This document shows, piece after piece, positions 36,327 to 45,331 of a stretch of 64,000 bases of DNA (position 1 is the stretch's first letter; the number at the start of each line of letters is the position of its first letter). A model generated the notes under the pieces. The model did no database searches, was not told where the DNA came from, and worked only from the letters and a program-made list of their open reading frames with translations. The position numbers and the translations under genes were made by a program. Origin of the DNA: an uncultured bacterium (GTDB lineage: Bacteria > Cyanobacteriota > Vampirovibrionia > Gastranaerophilales > Gastranaerophilaceae); contig CASFTJ010000001.1 in the NCBI GenBank assembly GCA_949297715.1, forward strand, positions 186,001 to 250,000, read 5' to 3'.

Positions 36327-38843
36327 CTACAGGCTCTGGCGCTGAACTTCTTCTTTTGTTGAAACTTCTATAATATCACCGACTTCTATATCGTTCCATT
36401 TCGCAAAAGATATACCGCATTCAAACCCTTGAGCAACTTCTTTTACATCATCTTTGAAACGCTTAAGCTGGTCAATTGCACCTCTGTATATTTCTTTTCC
36501 GCCACGGTAGAGAACTGCATCTTTACTTCTTACAATCTTACCTTCTGTCACGTAACAACCTGCAATTCTTGTTGTTTTTCCGATTGTAAATATCTGTCTG
36601 ACTTCTGCTTTTCCAAGTTCAACTTCTTTAACTTCAGGTTCAAGTAATGAAAGCATAGTCTTTTCAATATCCTCAAGAATCTGATATATAATATCGTATT
36701 TCTTGATTGTAACACCTTCTTTTTCTGCTGCTACAAGTGCATTGCTGTCTTCTTTTACCGTAAAGCCTAAGATTAAAGCGTTTGAAGCTGATGCCAGCAT
36801 TACGTCAGCTTCTGATATATCACCTACGCCTACGTGTATAATCTTTGTTTTGATTTCTTTTGAATCCAACTGCGCAATTGCTTGCGAAACAGCTTCCGCT
36901 GAACCGTGAGTGTTCGCTTTAATTATCAAATTCAACTGTGGAATATCGTCTTCTCCTGCAACTGCCTCTCTGCGAATGTGTGCAGGCAACATTGCATCTA
37001 AGCGCTTGTCACGCTCTTTTTCTTTACGTTTTTCTACAATTGATTTCATTTCTTTTTCATTTTTAACAACTTCAAAATGATCGCCGGCTTGAGGAACTTC
37101 GGTTAAACCTAAAATCTCAACAGGTGTTGAGGGTTCTGCCTTTGTAATTCTTTCACCGCTGTCTGAAAGCAATGCTCTGACACGCCCGCAAGCTGTCCCG
37201 ACAACTATGCAGTTACCGACTCTTAAAGTTCCGTTCTGAACTAGAAGCGTTGCTACAGGGCCTTTTCCTTTATCTAGATTTGCTTCTATTACAACACCTG
37301 TTGCTTCTGCCTTTGGATTTGCTTTTAAATCCTGAACTTCCGCAACCAGCAATATATATTCCAAAAGCTCATCTATGCCTAATCCTTGAAGCGCTGATAC
37401 TTTTACCGTAATTGTATCTCCGCCCCATTCTTCAGGAACAAGGCCGTGTTCTGTTAACTGCTGAAGTATTTTATCCGGATTGGCATCCGGTTTATCTATC
37501 TTGTTTACTGCGACTATAATCGGCACTTCCGCTGCTTTTGCGTGGTTTATAGCTTCAATCGTCTGCGGCATTATCCCGTCATCCGCTGCTACTACCAAAA
37601 TCGCTATATCTGTTGCTTTTGCACCTCTTGCTCTCATTTCCGTAAACGCTTCGTGACCGGGAGTGTCAACAAATACTATTTTCTTTTCATTGTTGTTATC
37701 CAAATAAACTGTATATGCACCTATTGATTGCGTGATTCCGCCGACCTCAGTCGCTACAATTTTGTGTTTTGATGCTCGTATACTATCCAGTAATGTGGTT
37801 TTACCATGGTCTACGTGCCCCATTATACTTACTACAGGTGCTCTGCGTTTCAGAAGCTTCTTATCAACTTCTGACAATGCCTTCTGCTTTTCTTCTTTTT
37901 CTAACTCTTCTTCCATATATGCGTCTAAGTCTTCTTCCAAAACTTCAAGATTATATTCCGCACATACTTTTTTGATTACATCTACATCTATAAGCTGGTT
38001 GACAGTTGCCATAATCCCCTGAAACATCAAAAATCTGACAATCTCAGCGGGTGTCTTTTGAATTTTATCGGCAAGCTCACTTATTGTCATTGCTCTGTCT
38101 ACTACAATTTGCGTTACGGCTTCCTGTTCTTCTTCTTTATGAACACGTTTTTTATGCTTCTGAGCAGCCGCTTTTTCCAGTGAAATTCTTTCCTGCTCTT
38201 CTTTTTTAGAGTTGAAATCTTTTTCTTTTCTCTTATTATCGCTTCTTCTCCTGCCGGGAGATTTGTTTTCGTATATTTCCTGCGAAATTATATGACGCTG
38301 AATCGGTTTTCTTTCTCCGGATTCAGGTCTTTCGGATTTTTTAAATTCTTTCGGTCTCTCACCGTCTTTTGAAGATTGTGACGAAAATGGTCTTTTTCCT
38401 CTTTCCGGTCTGTCCGTACGCTCAGGACGAGGAGAAAATTTCTTGCCTTCTGTTGACCTTATTGAAGCATTTTGCGGCGACTGAGGGGCTCTGCGTACAA
38501 TTTCTAATCTGCTTTTTGGTTTTACTACCTCTATTTGCGGACGTTTTGGCGCTTCTTCTTTCTTCTCAATCACTTTTGGTGGCTCCTCTACTTCCGAAAC
38601 TTCAACTTCAACAGTTGTTTCTGTATTTTTGGCCTTTTTTACGATAAATGCTTTCGGCTTTTTAGCCGGTCTTTCAGAACCTGAATTTATAAAATCCTTT
38701 AATCTTCTTTCTTGATCAGGAGTCAGAGTACTTGAATGAGTTTTCCCCGTAATATTCATTGCGGCAAGCTTTTCTAAAATTTCTTTGCTTGTCATATTTA
38801 ATTCTTTTGCTATTTCATTTATTCTTTTGGTTTCAAAACTCAT
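36327..38843 (-). CDS. infB: Translation initiation factor IF-2
   Basis: This 838-residue IF-2 carries an N-terminal IF2_N domain ([23 protein letters not shown]), a long charged linker (about residues 60-240), a second IF2_N-like element, and the G domain at about 335-500. [16 protein letters not shown] and NKIDKPD are the GTP-binding motifs. C-terminal domains C1-C2 end with the [10 protein letters not shown] and [18 protein letters not shown] landmarks. It recruits fMet-tRNA to the 30S subunit. It overlaps ylxR by 11 bases. Confidence 0.97.
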   Translation of the reverse strand: MSFETKRINEIAKELNMTSKEILEKLAAMNITGKTHSSTLTPDQERRLKDFINSGSERPAKKPKAFIVKKAKNTETTVEVEVSEVEEPPKVIEKKEEAPKRPQIEVVKPKSRLEIVRRAPQSPQNASIRSTEGKKFSPRPERTDRPERGKRPFSSQSSKDGERPKEFKKSERPESGERKPIQRHIISQEIYENKSPGRRRSDNKRKEKDFNSKKEEQERISLEKAAAQKHKKRVHKEEEQEAVTQIVVDRAMTISELADKIQKTPAEIVRFLMFQGIMATVNQLIDVDVIKKVCAEYNLEVLEEDLDAYMEEELEKEEKQKALSEVDKKLLKRRAPVVSIMGHVDHGKTTLLDSIRASKHKIVATEVGGITQSIGAYTVYLDNNNEKKIVFVDTPGHEAFTEMRARGAKATDIAILVVAADDGIMPQTIEAINHAKAAEVPIIVAVNKIDKPDANPDKILQQLTEHGLVPEEWGGDTITVKVSALQGLGIDELLEYILLVAEVQDLKANPKAEATGVVIEANLDKGKGPVATLLVQNGTLRVGNCIVVGTACGRVRALLSDSGERITKAEPSTPVEILGLTEVPQAGDHFEVVKNEKEMKSIVEKRKEKERDKRLDAMLPAHIRREAVAGEDDIPQLNLIIKANTHGSAEAVSQAIAQLDSKEIKTKIIHVGVGDISEADVMLASASNALILGFTVKEDSNALVAAEKEGVTIKKYDIIYQILEDIEKTMLSLLEPEVKEVELGKAEVRQIFTIGKTTRIAGCYVTEGKIVRSKDAVLYRGGKEIYRGAIDQLKRFKDDVKEVAQGFECGISFAKWNDIEVGDIIEVSTKEEVQRQSL

Positions 38844-39075
38844 TTATTAATTTCCCTTTCAATTCTAAAGGTACAGAGGTTTTCAAAGCTTTTGAAATTT
38901 TGTCCTTTTTAAAGGCATTCTCTATACACGTTTTATTATAGCAAAGATATGCTGATCTGCCAAATACTTTGGAATCAGGATTGATAGAAAGACCGCCGGA
39001 AGTTTGTCTGGTGATTTTTATTAAATCTTCCCGATTTTTAAATTCTCCGCATCCGACGCATTTTCTTTCTGACAC
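38833..39075 (-). CDS. YlxR-family (DUF448) nucleic-acid-binding protein
   Basis: This 80-residue protein has the DUF448 signature RKCVGCGEFKNREDLIKI and the conserved SVFGRSAYLCYNKTCIENAF region (with D and K variations). YlxR usually sits between nusA and infB in bacteria; here its upstream neighbour is prfA, and no nusA is seen in the window. It overlaps infB by 11 bases and prfA by 1 base, so translation is likely coupled. Confidence 0.9.
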   Translation of the reverse strand: MSERKCVGCGEFKNREDLIKITRQTSGGLSINPDSKVFGRSAYLCYNKTCIENAFKKDKISKALKTSVPLELKGKLINEF

Positions 39076-40157
39076 TAATTCACCTCTGCCAATTTTTCCA
39101 GTTTTAATTTCTGGTCATATTCCATCAAAAGTTTTATCAGCTCGTCTAAATCACCGTCTATTACTGTCCAGACATTAAGATTGTGATTTAACCTGTGGTC
39201 TGTCAAACGGCCTTGTGGGAAGTTGTACGTCCTGATTCGCTCGCTTCTGTCACCCGTTCCGACCTGAGAACGGCGTAAATCGGTAATCTCCTGCATTTGC
39301 TTCTGAACTTCCATATCATAAAGTTTGGCTTTCAATATCTGCAATGCACGCTCTTTGTTCTGAAGCTGGGAGCGTTCTTCTGTACAGAAAATCATTATGC
39401 CTGTCGGTTTGTGGAAAACTCTGGCTGCAGTTTCTACTTTGTTTACGTTCTGACCGCCGGCCCCGCCTGAACGAGCTGTTGTAATTTCTATATCATTCAT
39501 ATTAAGTTCAACTTCAACATCATCAACTTCAGGCATTACGGCTACCGTTGCTGTTGAAGTGTGAACTCGACCTTGTGATTCTGTTGCTGGAACCCTCTGA
39601 ACTCTATGAACTCCGGATTCGTATTTGAGTTGAGAATATACAGCGTCGCCTTTTATTGAAATTATAATTTCCGATACTCCGCCTGCTTCGCATTCGGTCT
39701 TGGATAAAACTTGTGTCTGCCAGCCTTTTTTATCGGCATATCGCATATACATTCTTGCCAAATCTCCCGCAAAAATGTTCGCTTCATCACCGCCGGCTCC
39801 GCCCCTGATTTCAAGCATAATGTCTTTATCATCCATCGGATCTCGCGGAAGTAAAAGTATTTTCATCCTCTCTTCATATTCTGGTAATTTTGCCTCATTA
39901 GCTTCCATTTCAGCTTTCAAAAAGGCTTTCATTTCCTCATCGTGTTCGGATTTTATCATTTCTTTTGCTTCGGCTATTGCATCTACCGCTTTCTTCCAAT
40001 CGTAATACAGGTGAACCGTTTCTTCCATTGATTTGCGCTGTTTGGAAAGATCCCTGAACCTGTTATAATCCTGAATTACGGCAGGATCTGAAAGTGTAAC
40101 ACCCAGTTCGTTGTACTTCTTCTCTATCTGTAAAATTTTGTCTAACATATCTTTCAT
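39075..40157 (-). CDS. prfA: Peptide chain release factor 1
   Basis: This 360-residue RF1 recognises UAA and UAG. The catalytic GGQ lies in [17 protein letters not shown]. The stop-codon reading motif is PAT ([11 protein letters not shown]), as in RF1 rather than the SPF of RF2. The N-terminal domain and C-terminal [13 protein letters not shown] landmarks are complete. It opens the operon prfA-ylxR-infB-rbfA-truB. The start is ATG 40157. Confidence 0.97.
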   Translation of the reverse strand: MKDMLDKILQIEKKYNELGVTLSDPAVIQDYNRFRDLSKQRKSMEETVHLYYDWKKAVDAIAEAKEMIKSEHDEEMKAFLKAEMEANEAKLPEYEERMKILLLPRDPMDDKDIMLEIRGGAGGDEANIFAGDLARMYMRYADKKGWQTQVLSKTECEAGGVSEIIISIKGDAVYSQLKYESGVHRVQRVPATESQGRVHTSTATVAVMPEVDDVEVELNMNDIEITTARSGGAGGQNVNKVETAARVFHKPTGIMIFCTEERSQLQNKERALQILKAKLYDMEVQKQMQEITDLRRSQVGTGDRSERIRTYNFPQGRLTDHRLNHNLNVWTVIDGDLDELIKLLMEYDQKLKLEKLAEVN

Positions 40158-40291
40158 AGCTTTAGTATAACAAGAACATTTTTTTTTTCAAATTATAGAA
40201 ATTAAATTCCAATTTAATCCTTTTTTTATTTCTATAAAAATTATTCTAATGCGTCGGAACAGTATCCCCTAATTTTCTACTATGCAATAAC

Positions 40292-41008
40292 TTAGTACCA
40301 AATCTTGAATGGGTAATCTTTCGGTATCATCCAATTGTTATACTGTATTAAAAGTGTGCAATAGGCTGCCCAAGTAGAACTTTTACTACAACCATATAAT
40401 GAATGATTATACAAATTACTTTTAGAACCATCCCAATTACTCTGACCATATGGACCAAAAACTCTGCCTTTTATATTTGTTGAAACCGGATTGTAAAAGA
40501 AAGCAAATTTACATATTCCCCATCCATCATGTCCTCCAGAATATTTTTTCAAACATTTTTCAGGATCTCCCGGATAAAAGGTCCAGTCCCGACCATTGGA
40601 ATCTACATTTGAAAAAGCGCCGCCATCTACAAGATAGTAAATCACAACCCCATAAGCTGTTGTATCTGATTCTTTTAATATATTTAAATGCTCTTTTAAA
40701 TACAAATCAAACCAAGCTTTATTCAAAGAATTTCCATCTGCATCAACGCCGTAGACATCCTGAAACCAAGTTTCTCTTTCACCATGCTTATTCTCTGCAA
40801 GCATTATTGCCTGATTCATTACTGTATAGAATTTTTGTAACTTAGTCGCTAAAACTTTCTTTTTGTGATCTTGAACCACTGTCGGCAAAGTCATTGCTGC
40901 AACAATTCCAATAATCCCAATCGTTATTAAAACTTCCGCTAATGTAAATCCTGCCTTTTTGCCTCTTAAGGAGCTATTCTCGGGTGCCCCCCCCCCCCTG
41001 TAATTCAA
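40292..41008 (-). CDS. Type IV pilin-like protein, out of frame behind a G12 tract (OFF)
   Basis: The open pilin frame encodes GKKAGFTLAEVLITIGIIG and a ~200-residue body, but the properly spaced ATG at 41021 (AAGGAG, 6 bases) is 13 bases above the annotated start and out of frame. With 12 G the frame from that ATG runs to TAG after 15 codons, so no full pilin is expected. The only in-frame start above the signal is TTG 41008 without a ribosome site. An 11- or 14-G tract would restore the frame. Unlike the other six, the C-terminal region lacks the DxNGxKxPN motif and holds GRVFGPYGQSNWDG instead. Confidence 0.85.
   Translation of the reverse strand: MNYRGGGAPENSSLRGKKAGFTLAEVLITIGIIGIVAAMTLPTVVQDHKKKVLATKLQKFYTVMNQAIMLAENKHGERETWFQDVYGVDADGNSLNKAWFDLYLKEHLNILKESDTTAYGVVIYYLVDGGAFSNVDSNGRDWTFYPGDPEKCLKKYSGGHDGWGICKFAFFYNPVSTNIKGRVFGPYGQSNWDGSKSNLYNHSLYGCSKSSTWAAYCTLLIQYNNWMIPKDYPFKIWY
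40987..40998 (-). repeat. Homopolymeric G12 tract in pilin leader (out of frame)
   Basis: A run of 12 C on the plus strand (12 G on the coding strand) lies 23 bases after the A of ATG 41021. The in-frame lengths are 11 or 14, so the pilin is OFF in this assembly. Confidence 0.9.
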
Positions 41009-41061
41009 TCATATCAAGCATTTCCAGCTCCTTATACTTTTCTATGCTACTCTTTTTACTT

Positions 41062-41621
41062 TTGACAAGTATTTAGATTTTACGTGCACCAACAAAGCAC
41101 CAAACCAATTAATTCGGTGCGTCGAACGACGCACCCTACTAATATTTTATATACAACTAAAAAATAAATTTTGCGACAATAGCGGAGTGTGCAAATTTTT
41201 ATTTAAATAACCGCCCTTCACGTAGTGAACAATCATTGTTTTGTTTCACGGCTTCATAAGCAAGCTTTGTTTGAGCGAAGCGAGTTTGCTTGCTTTTGGT
41301 GAAACATTTACATATGATTAGCGAACGAAGTTCAGGGCGTGGTTTGCGTCGCTTTTCCACAAAAGCGACCGCCCTTCTAGCGTAAGACCCGCCGGAGGCT
41401 TTATAAATCTATTTTTTGGTGTGTCAAACGACACACCCTACTTGAGCTTTGCGGATTATTAGCGAACATAAGCGTGTCGATGGTTTTGAGGCACTTTTTC
41501 CACAAAAAGTGCCCCCGTCCGGAGGACTTTTTTAAAATATATTCAAAAGCAACAGCCCTTCTTGCGCAAGACCTGCAGGAGGCTTTATAAATTTATTTTT
41601 CGGTGCGTCGTTCCGACGCAC
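41062..41621. repeat. Palindrome-rich dispersed repeat, copy B (~560 bp)
   Basis: This second copy of the element at 32573-33160 also lies upstream of a G12 pilin gene, in the same orientation relative to it. It has the same hairpins: GGTGCGTCG-2-CGACGCACC (41116-41135), GGTGTGTC-4-GACACACC (41418-41437) and GTGCGTCG-3-CGACGCAC (41603-41621). Most of its length can be aligned by eye with copy A, with point differences and small gaps. The rest of the gap to 41747 is AT-rich. Confidence 0.85.
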
Positions 41622-41746
41622 AAACAATTTAGTTTATTTATTCACACACTCGTATATTTAGACGAAATAACTCACTTTAATTTGACTGTTATTAAAATTT
41701 TAAATAAAATTATCGTGTTTATATCTAAATTAACAGGAGAAATAAG

Positions 41747-42808
41747 ATGATACAATACTTTTTAGGCTCATATATAGTTACAATTGTAGGGCTTCTCGGC
41801 GCATATTTCTGGGGAAACCACGTGGCTCCAGGAACAGGTTGGGCTTGTGTTTTTATTGCTTTGGTTTTAAGTATTCTTGAAGTAAGTCTTTCTTTTGACA
41901 ACGCTGTCGTTAACGCTATGAAATTAGAAAAAATGACTCACGTTTGGAGACATAGATTCTTAACTTGGGGTATTCTTATTGCTGTTTTCGGTATGAGATT
42001 TCTGTTTCCGATTTTAGTCGTATCAGTATTTGCTAAAATAGGTATGTATGATGTCGCTAAAATTGCACTTACGGATTCTAATCAATATGCGCATTATCTG
42101 CACGAAACTCACGCTCCTATAGTTACTTTTGGCGGAACTTTCTTAATGATGCTGTTTTTGAATTACTTCTTTAACCACGAAAAAGAAGTGCATTGGCTTA
42201 AAAAAATTGAAACAGCTCTTTCTCATCTTGACCACATTAAAGGTATAGAAATTGTTATTACTTTAATTTCTCTTATGATTGCACAACATTTTATCCACGG
42301 AAGTCAAAATCATTACTCTTTGCTTGCCGGAATCGCCGGTGTTGTTGTTTATCTTTTGATTGACGGGATTACTCATTATCTTGAAAAACACGAAGAAATG
42401 CGACTTGCAAAATGCGCTGCCGATAATGTTAAATGCAGCGGATTAATCGCATTCATTTATCTGGAACTTATTGATGCGTCTTTCTCTCTTGATGGAGTCC
42501 TTGGAGCTTTTGCTTTAAGCAAAGATATTATCATAATCTCCATCGGACTTGCAATCGGCGCTATGTTTGTTAGATCTTTAACCATTATGCTTGTTGAAAA
42601 GAAAACTCTTGCCAAATTCATATACCTCGAATCCGGCGCTCATTGGGCTATCGGTGCTTTATCAATATTGATGCTGATTTCCGCTATAAGAGAAGTTCCT
42701 GAAGTCTTAACAGGCTTAATCGGACTTCTGTTTATAGTTTCAGCCTTTATATCTTCAATACTACATAACAAAAAACTTGAAAGATGTGTAGCAGAAAGAA
42801 ATCCTTAA
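41747..42808 (+). CDS. DUF475 (TerC-like) integral membrane protein
   Basis: This 353-residue protein has about nine membrane helices. Two acidic motifs characteristic of TerC/DUF475 lie in helices: EVSLSFDNAVVNAMKLEK near residue 50 and ELIDASFSLDGVLGAFAL near residue 245. The family is linked to metal ion efflux or tellurium resistance, and the TerC type in Bacillus exports manganese. The ribosome site AACAGGAG is 7 bases before the ATG. I see no yybP-ykoY (Mn2+) riboswitch in the leader. A terminator follows at 42849-42880. Confidence 0.9.
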   Translation: MIQYFLGSYIVTIVGLLGAYFWGNHVAPGTGWACVFIALVLSILEVSLSFDNAVVNAMKLEKMTHVWRHRFLTWGILIAVFGMRFLFPILVVSVFAKIGMYDVAKIALTDSNQYAHYLHETHAPIVTFGGTFLMMLFLNYFFNHEKEVHWLKKIETALSHLDHIKGIEIVITLISLMIAQHFIHGSQNHYSLLAGIAGVVVYLLIDGITHYLEKHEEMRLAKCAADNVKCSGLIAFIYLELIDASFSLDGVLGAFALSKDIIIISIGLAIGAMFVRSLTIMLVEKKTLAKFIYLESGAHWAIGALSILMLISAIREVPEVLTGLIGLLFIVSAFISSILHNKKLERCVAERNP

Positions 42809-42848
42809 ACTGACTGTTAAGCATAATTCTAAAAATACTTCCCAAAAT

Positions 42849-42880
42849 AAAAATCCAGAGGCAAAAAACTTTGGATTTTT
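42849..42880 (+). terminator. Rho-independent terminator after DUF475 gene
   Basis: AAAAATCCAGAG and CTTTGGATTTTT form a 12-bp stem with one G-U pair and an 8-base loop, followed by T-rich sequence. Confidence 0.75.
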
Positions 42881-42935
42881 ATTTATACTTAACCGAAAAT
42901 TTGCAAAACTGACTTTTTTAATTCAAACTTGCACT

Positions 42936-43763
42936 CTATCTTCCATTTATAAAATCGTGCCAATAGTCTTTATGTTTGTCCGTTGGATGAGTATTTGAAA
43001 TAGCATACATTGAACAAGAAATACCGCTATAAGGTGAATACCATTTATTATCGCAATATTTTTCCGTATTTTCATTTGGAATGAAATTAGTATAGACACC
43101 GTTTTCACCATATTGATTATCTTTGTGTTGCTGCCCCCAAGGAATTACATAACCATCAGTCGTAAATATAAATACAAAATAATCTACTCCGTAAATATTT
43201 GGCCCTTTTTCTCCATTTATATCTATACAGACTTTAGGACCGTTTTTACCACTTTTGGGAGCATCATCAAAAGATATAGGTCTACCTATGCCGTCAAAAA
43301 AAGTTGAGGTTACATCACAAATTGACTGACAATCCAGATTTTTACTACTAAGAACACTCCAACCATGCCATTTGCCATCTTTACCTTTGTATGGTCTTGC
43401 TCCAACATTATTCCCATCCTCATCTACTGTAGAATTTACATTTGTATTCTTTTTTAGTATGGCATTAAATTCTTTTTTAAATAGATTTAATGTCGCCTGC
43501 GAATCTGAATTTGAGGCATAATCACTTACTGTTGTACCATTATGAACCTGAAACATCTTGCTTGCTGTATTCAAATCAGCATAAGCCTTTTTAAACTCCG
43601 TTTGTAAAATCACAATCTGGTAATGCTTCATTAACTGCGGAAATGTCATTGCTGCAACGATTCCAATAATTCCAATCGTTATCAAAACTTCCGCTAATGT
43701 AAATCCTGTTTCTTTCCCTCTTAAGGAGCTATTCTCGGGTGCCCCCCCCCCCCTGTAATTCAA
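42936..43763 (-). CDS. Type IV pilin-like protein, out of frame behind a G12 tract (OFF)
   Basis: This is the third G12 pilin. The prepilin signal is GKETGFTLAEVLITIGIIG, and the body holds the shared motif DINGEKGPNIYGVDYF. The properly spaced ATG is at 43776, and the sequence from there to past the G tract is base-for-base the same as in the 40292 gene. With 12 G it reads out of frame to TAG. The annotated frame has only TTG 43763 as start, with no ribosome site. In-frame lengths are 11 or 14 G. No long repeat lies upstream, unlike the other two. Confidence 0.85.
   Translation of the reverse strand: MNYRGGGAPENSSLRGKETGFTLAEVLITIGIIGIVAAMTFPQLMKHYQIVILQTEFKKAYADLNTASKMFQVHNGTTVSDYASNSDSQATLNLFKKEFNAILKKNTNVNSTVDEDGNNVGARPYKGKDGKWHGWSVLSSKNLDCQSICDVTSTFFDGIGRPISFDDAPKSGKNGPKVCIDINGEKGPNIYGVDYFVFIFTTDGYVIPWGQQHKDNQYGENGVYTNFIPNENTEKYCDNKWYSPYSGISCSMYAISNTHPTDKHKDYWHDFINGR
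43742..43753 (-). repeat. Homopolymeric G12 tract in pilin leader (out of frame)
   Basis: A run of 12 C on the plus strand (12 G on the coding strand) lies 23 bases after the A of ATG 43776, so the pilin is OFF in this assembly. The leader is identical to that of the pilin at 40292. Confidence 0.9.
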
Positions 43764-43867
43764 TCATATCAAGCATTTCCAGCTCCTTATACTTTTCTAT
43801 AACACTCTCCTATTATATATTATATTATTCAATATTACAAGCCCATATTTAAAATACTTTTTATGTT

Positions 43868-43902
43868 AATGGGACTAGATTTAAATAAATCTGGCCCCAT
43901 TT
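43868..43902. terminator. Terminator-like hairpin downstream of ahcY
   Basis: AATGGGACTAGATTT and AAATCTGGCCCCATT form a stem with one mismatch and one G-U pair. It lies 14 bases after the ahcY stop in the minus direction, but its T-run is on the plus strand, so its direction is unclear. Confidence 0.45.
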
Positions 43903-43915
43903 TTGTATTTAAATC

Positions 43916-45205
<1,290 letters not shown>

Positions 45206-45278
45206 CTATAATTAGATTATAAAATGCACATGATTAATAACCAATAAATGTAAAATTTTCTTAATATTGAATTCGTTT

Positions 45279-45307
45279 TTGACAAAAAATTATATTCACC
45301 ATATTTA
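45279..45307 (+). promoter_or_regulatory. Promoter of the GH13-family gene
   Basis: TTGACA (45279-45284) is followed after 17 bases by TATTTA (45302-45307), and a TATAAT (45306-45311) overlaps it at a longer spacing. The GTG start is at 45332. Confidence 0.5.
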
Positions 45308-45331
45308 TAATTGTGGAAGTAAGGAGTGTTT

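Noticed and set aside
41621-41746. Mn2+ (yybP-ykoY) riboswitch before the TerC-like gene
   Set aside because: The conserved core is not visible in the leader.
41562-41750. Plus-strand open frame at the end of repeat copy B
   Set aside because: It starts inside the repeat and ends on the ribosome site of the DUF475 gene; the codon content looks non-coding.
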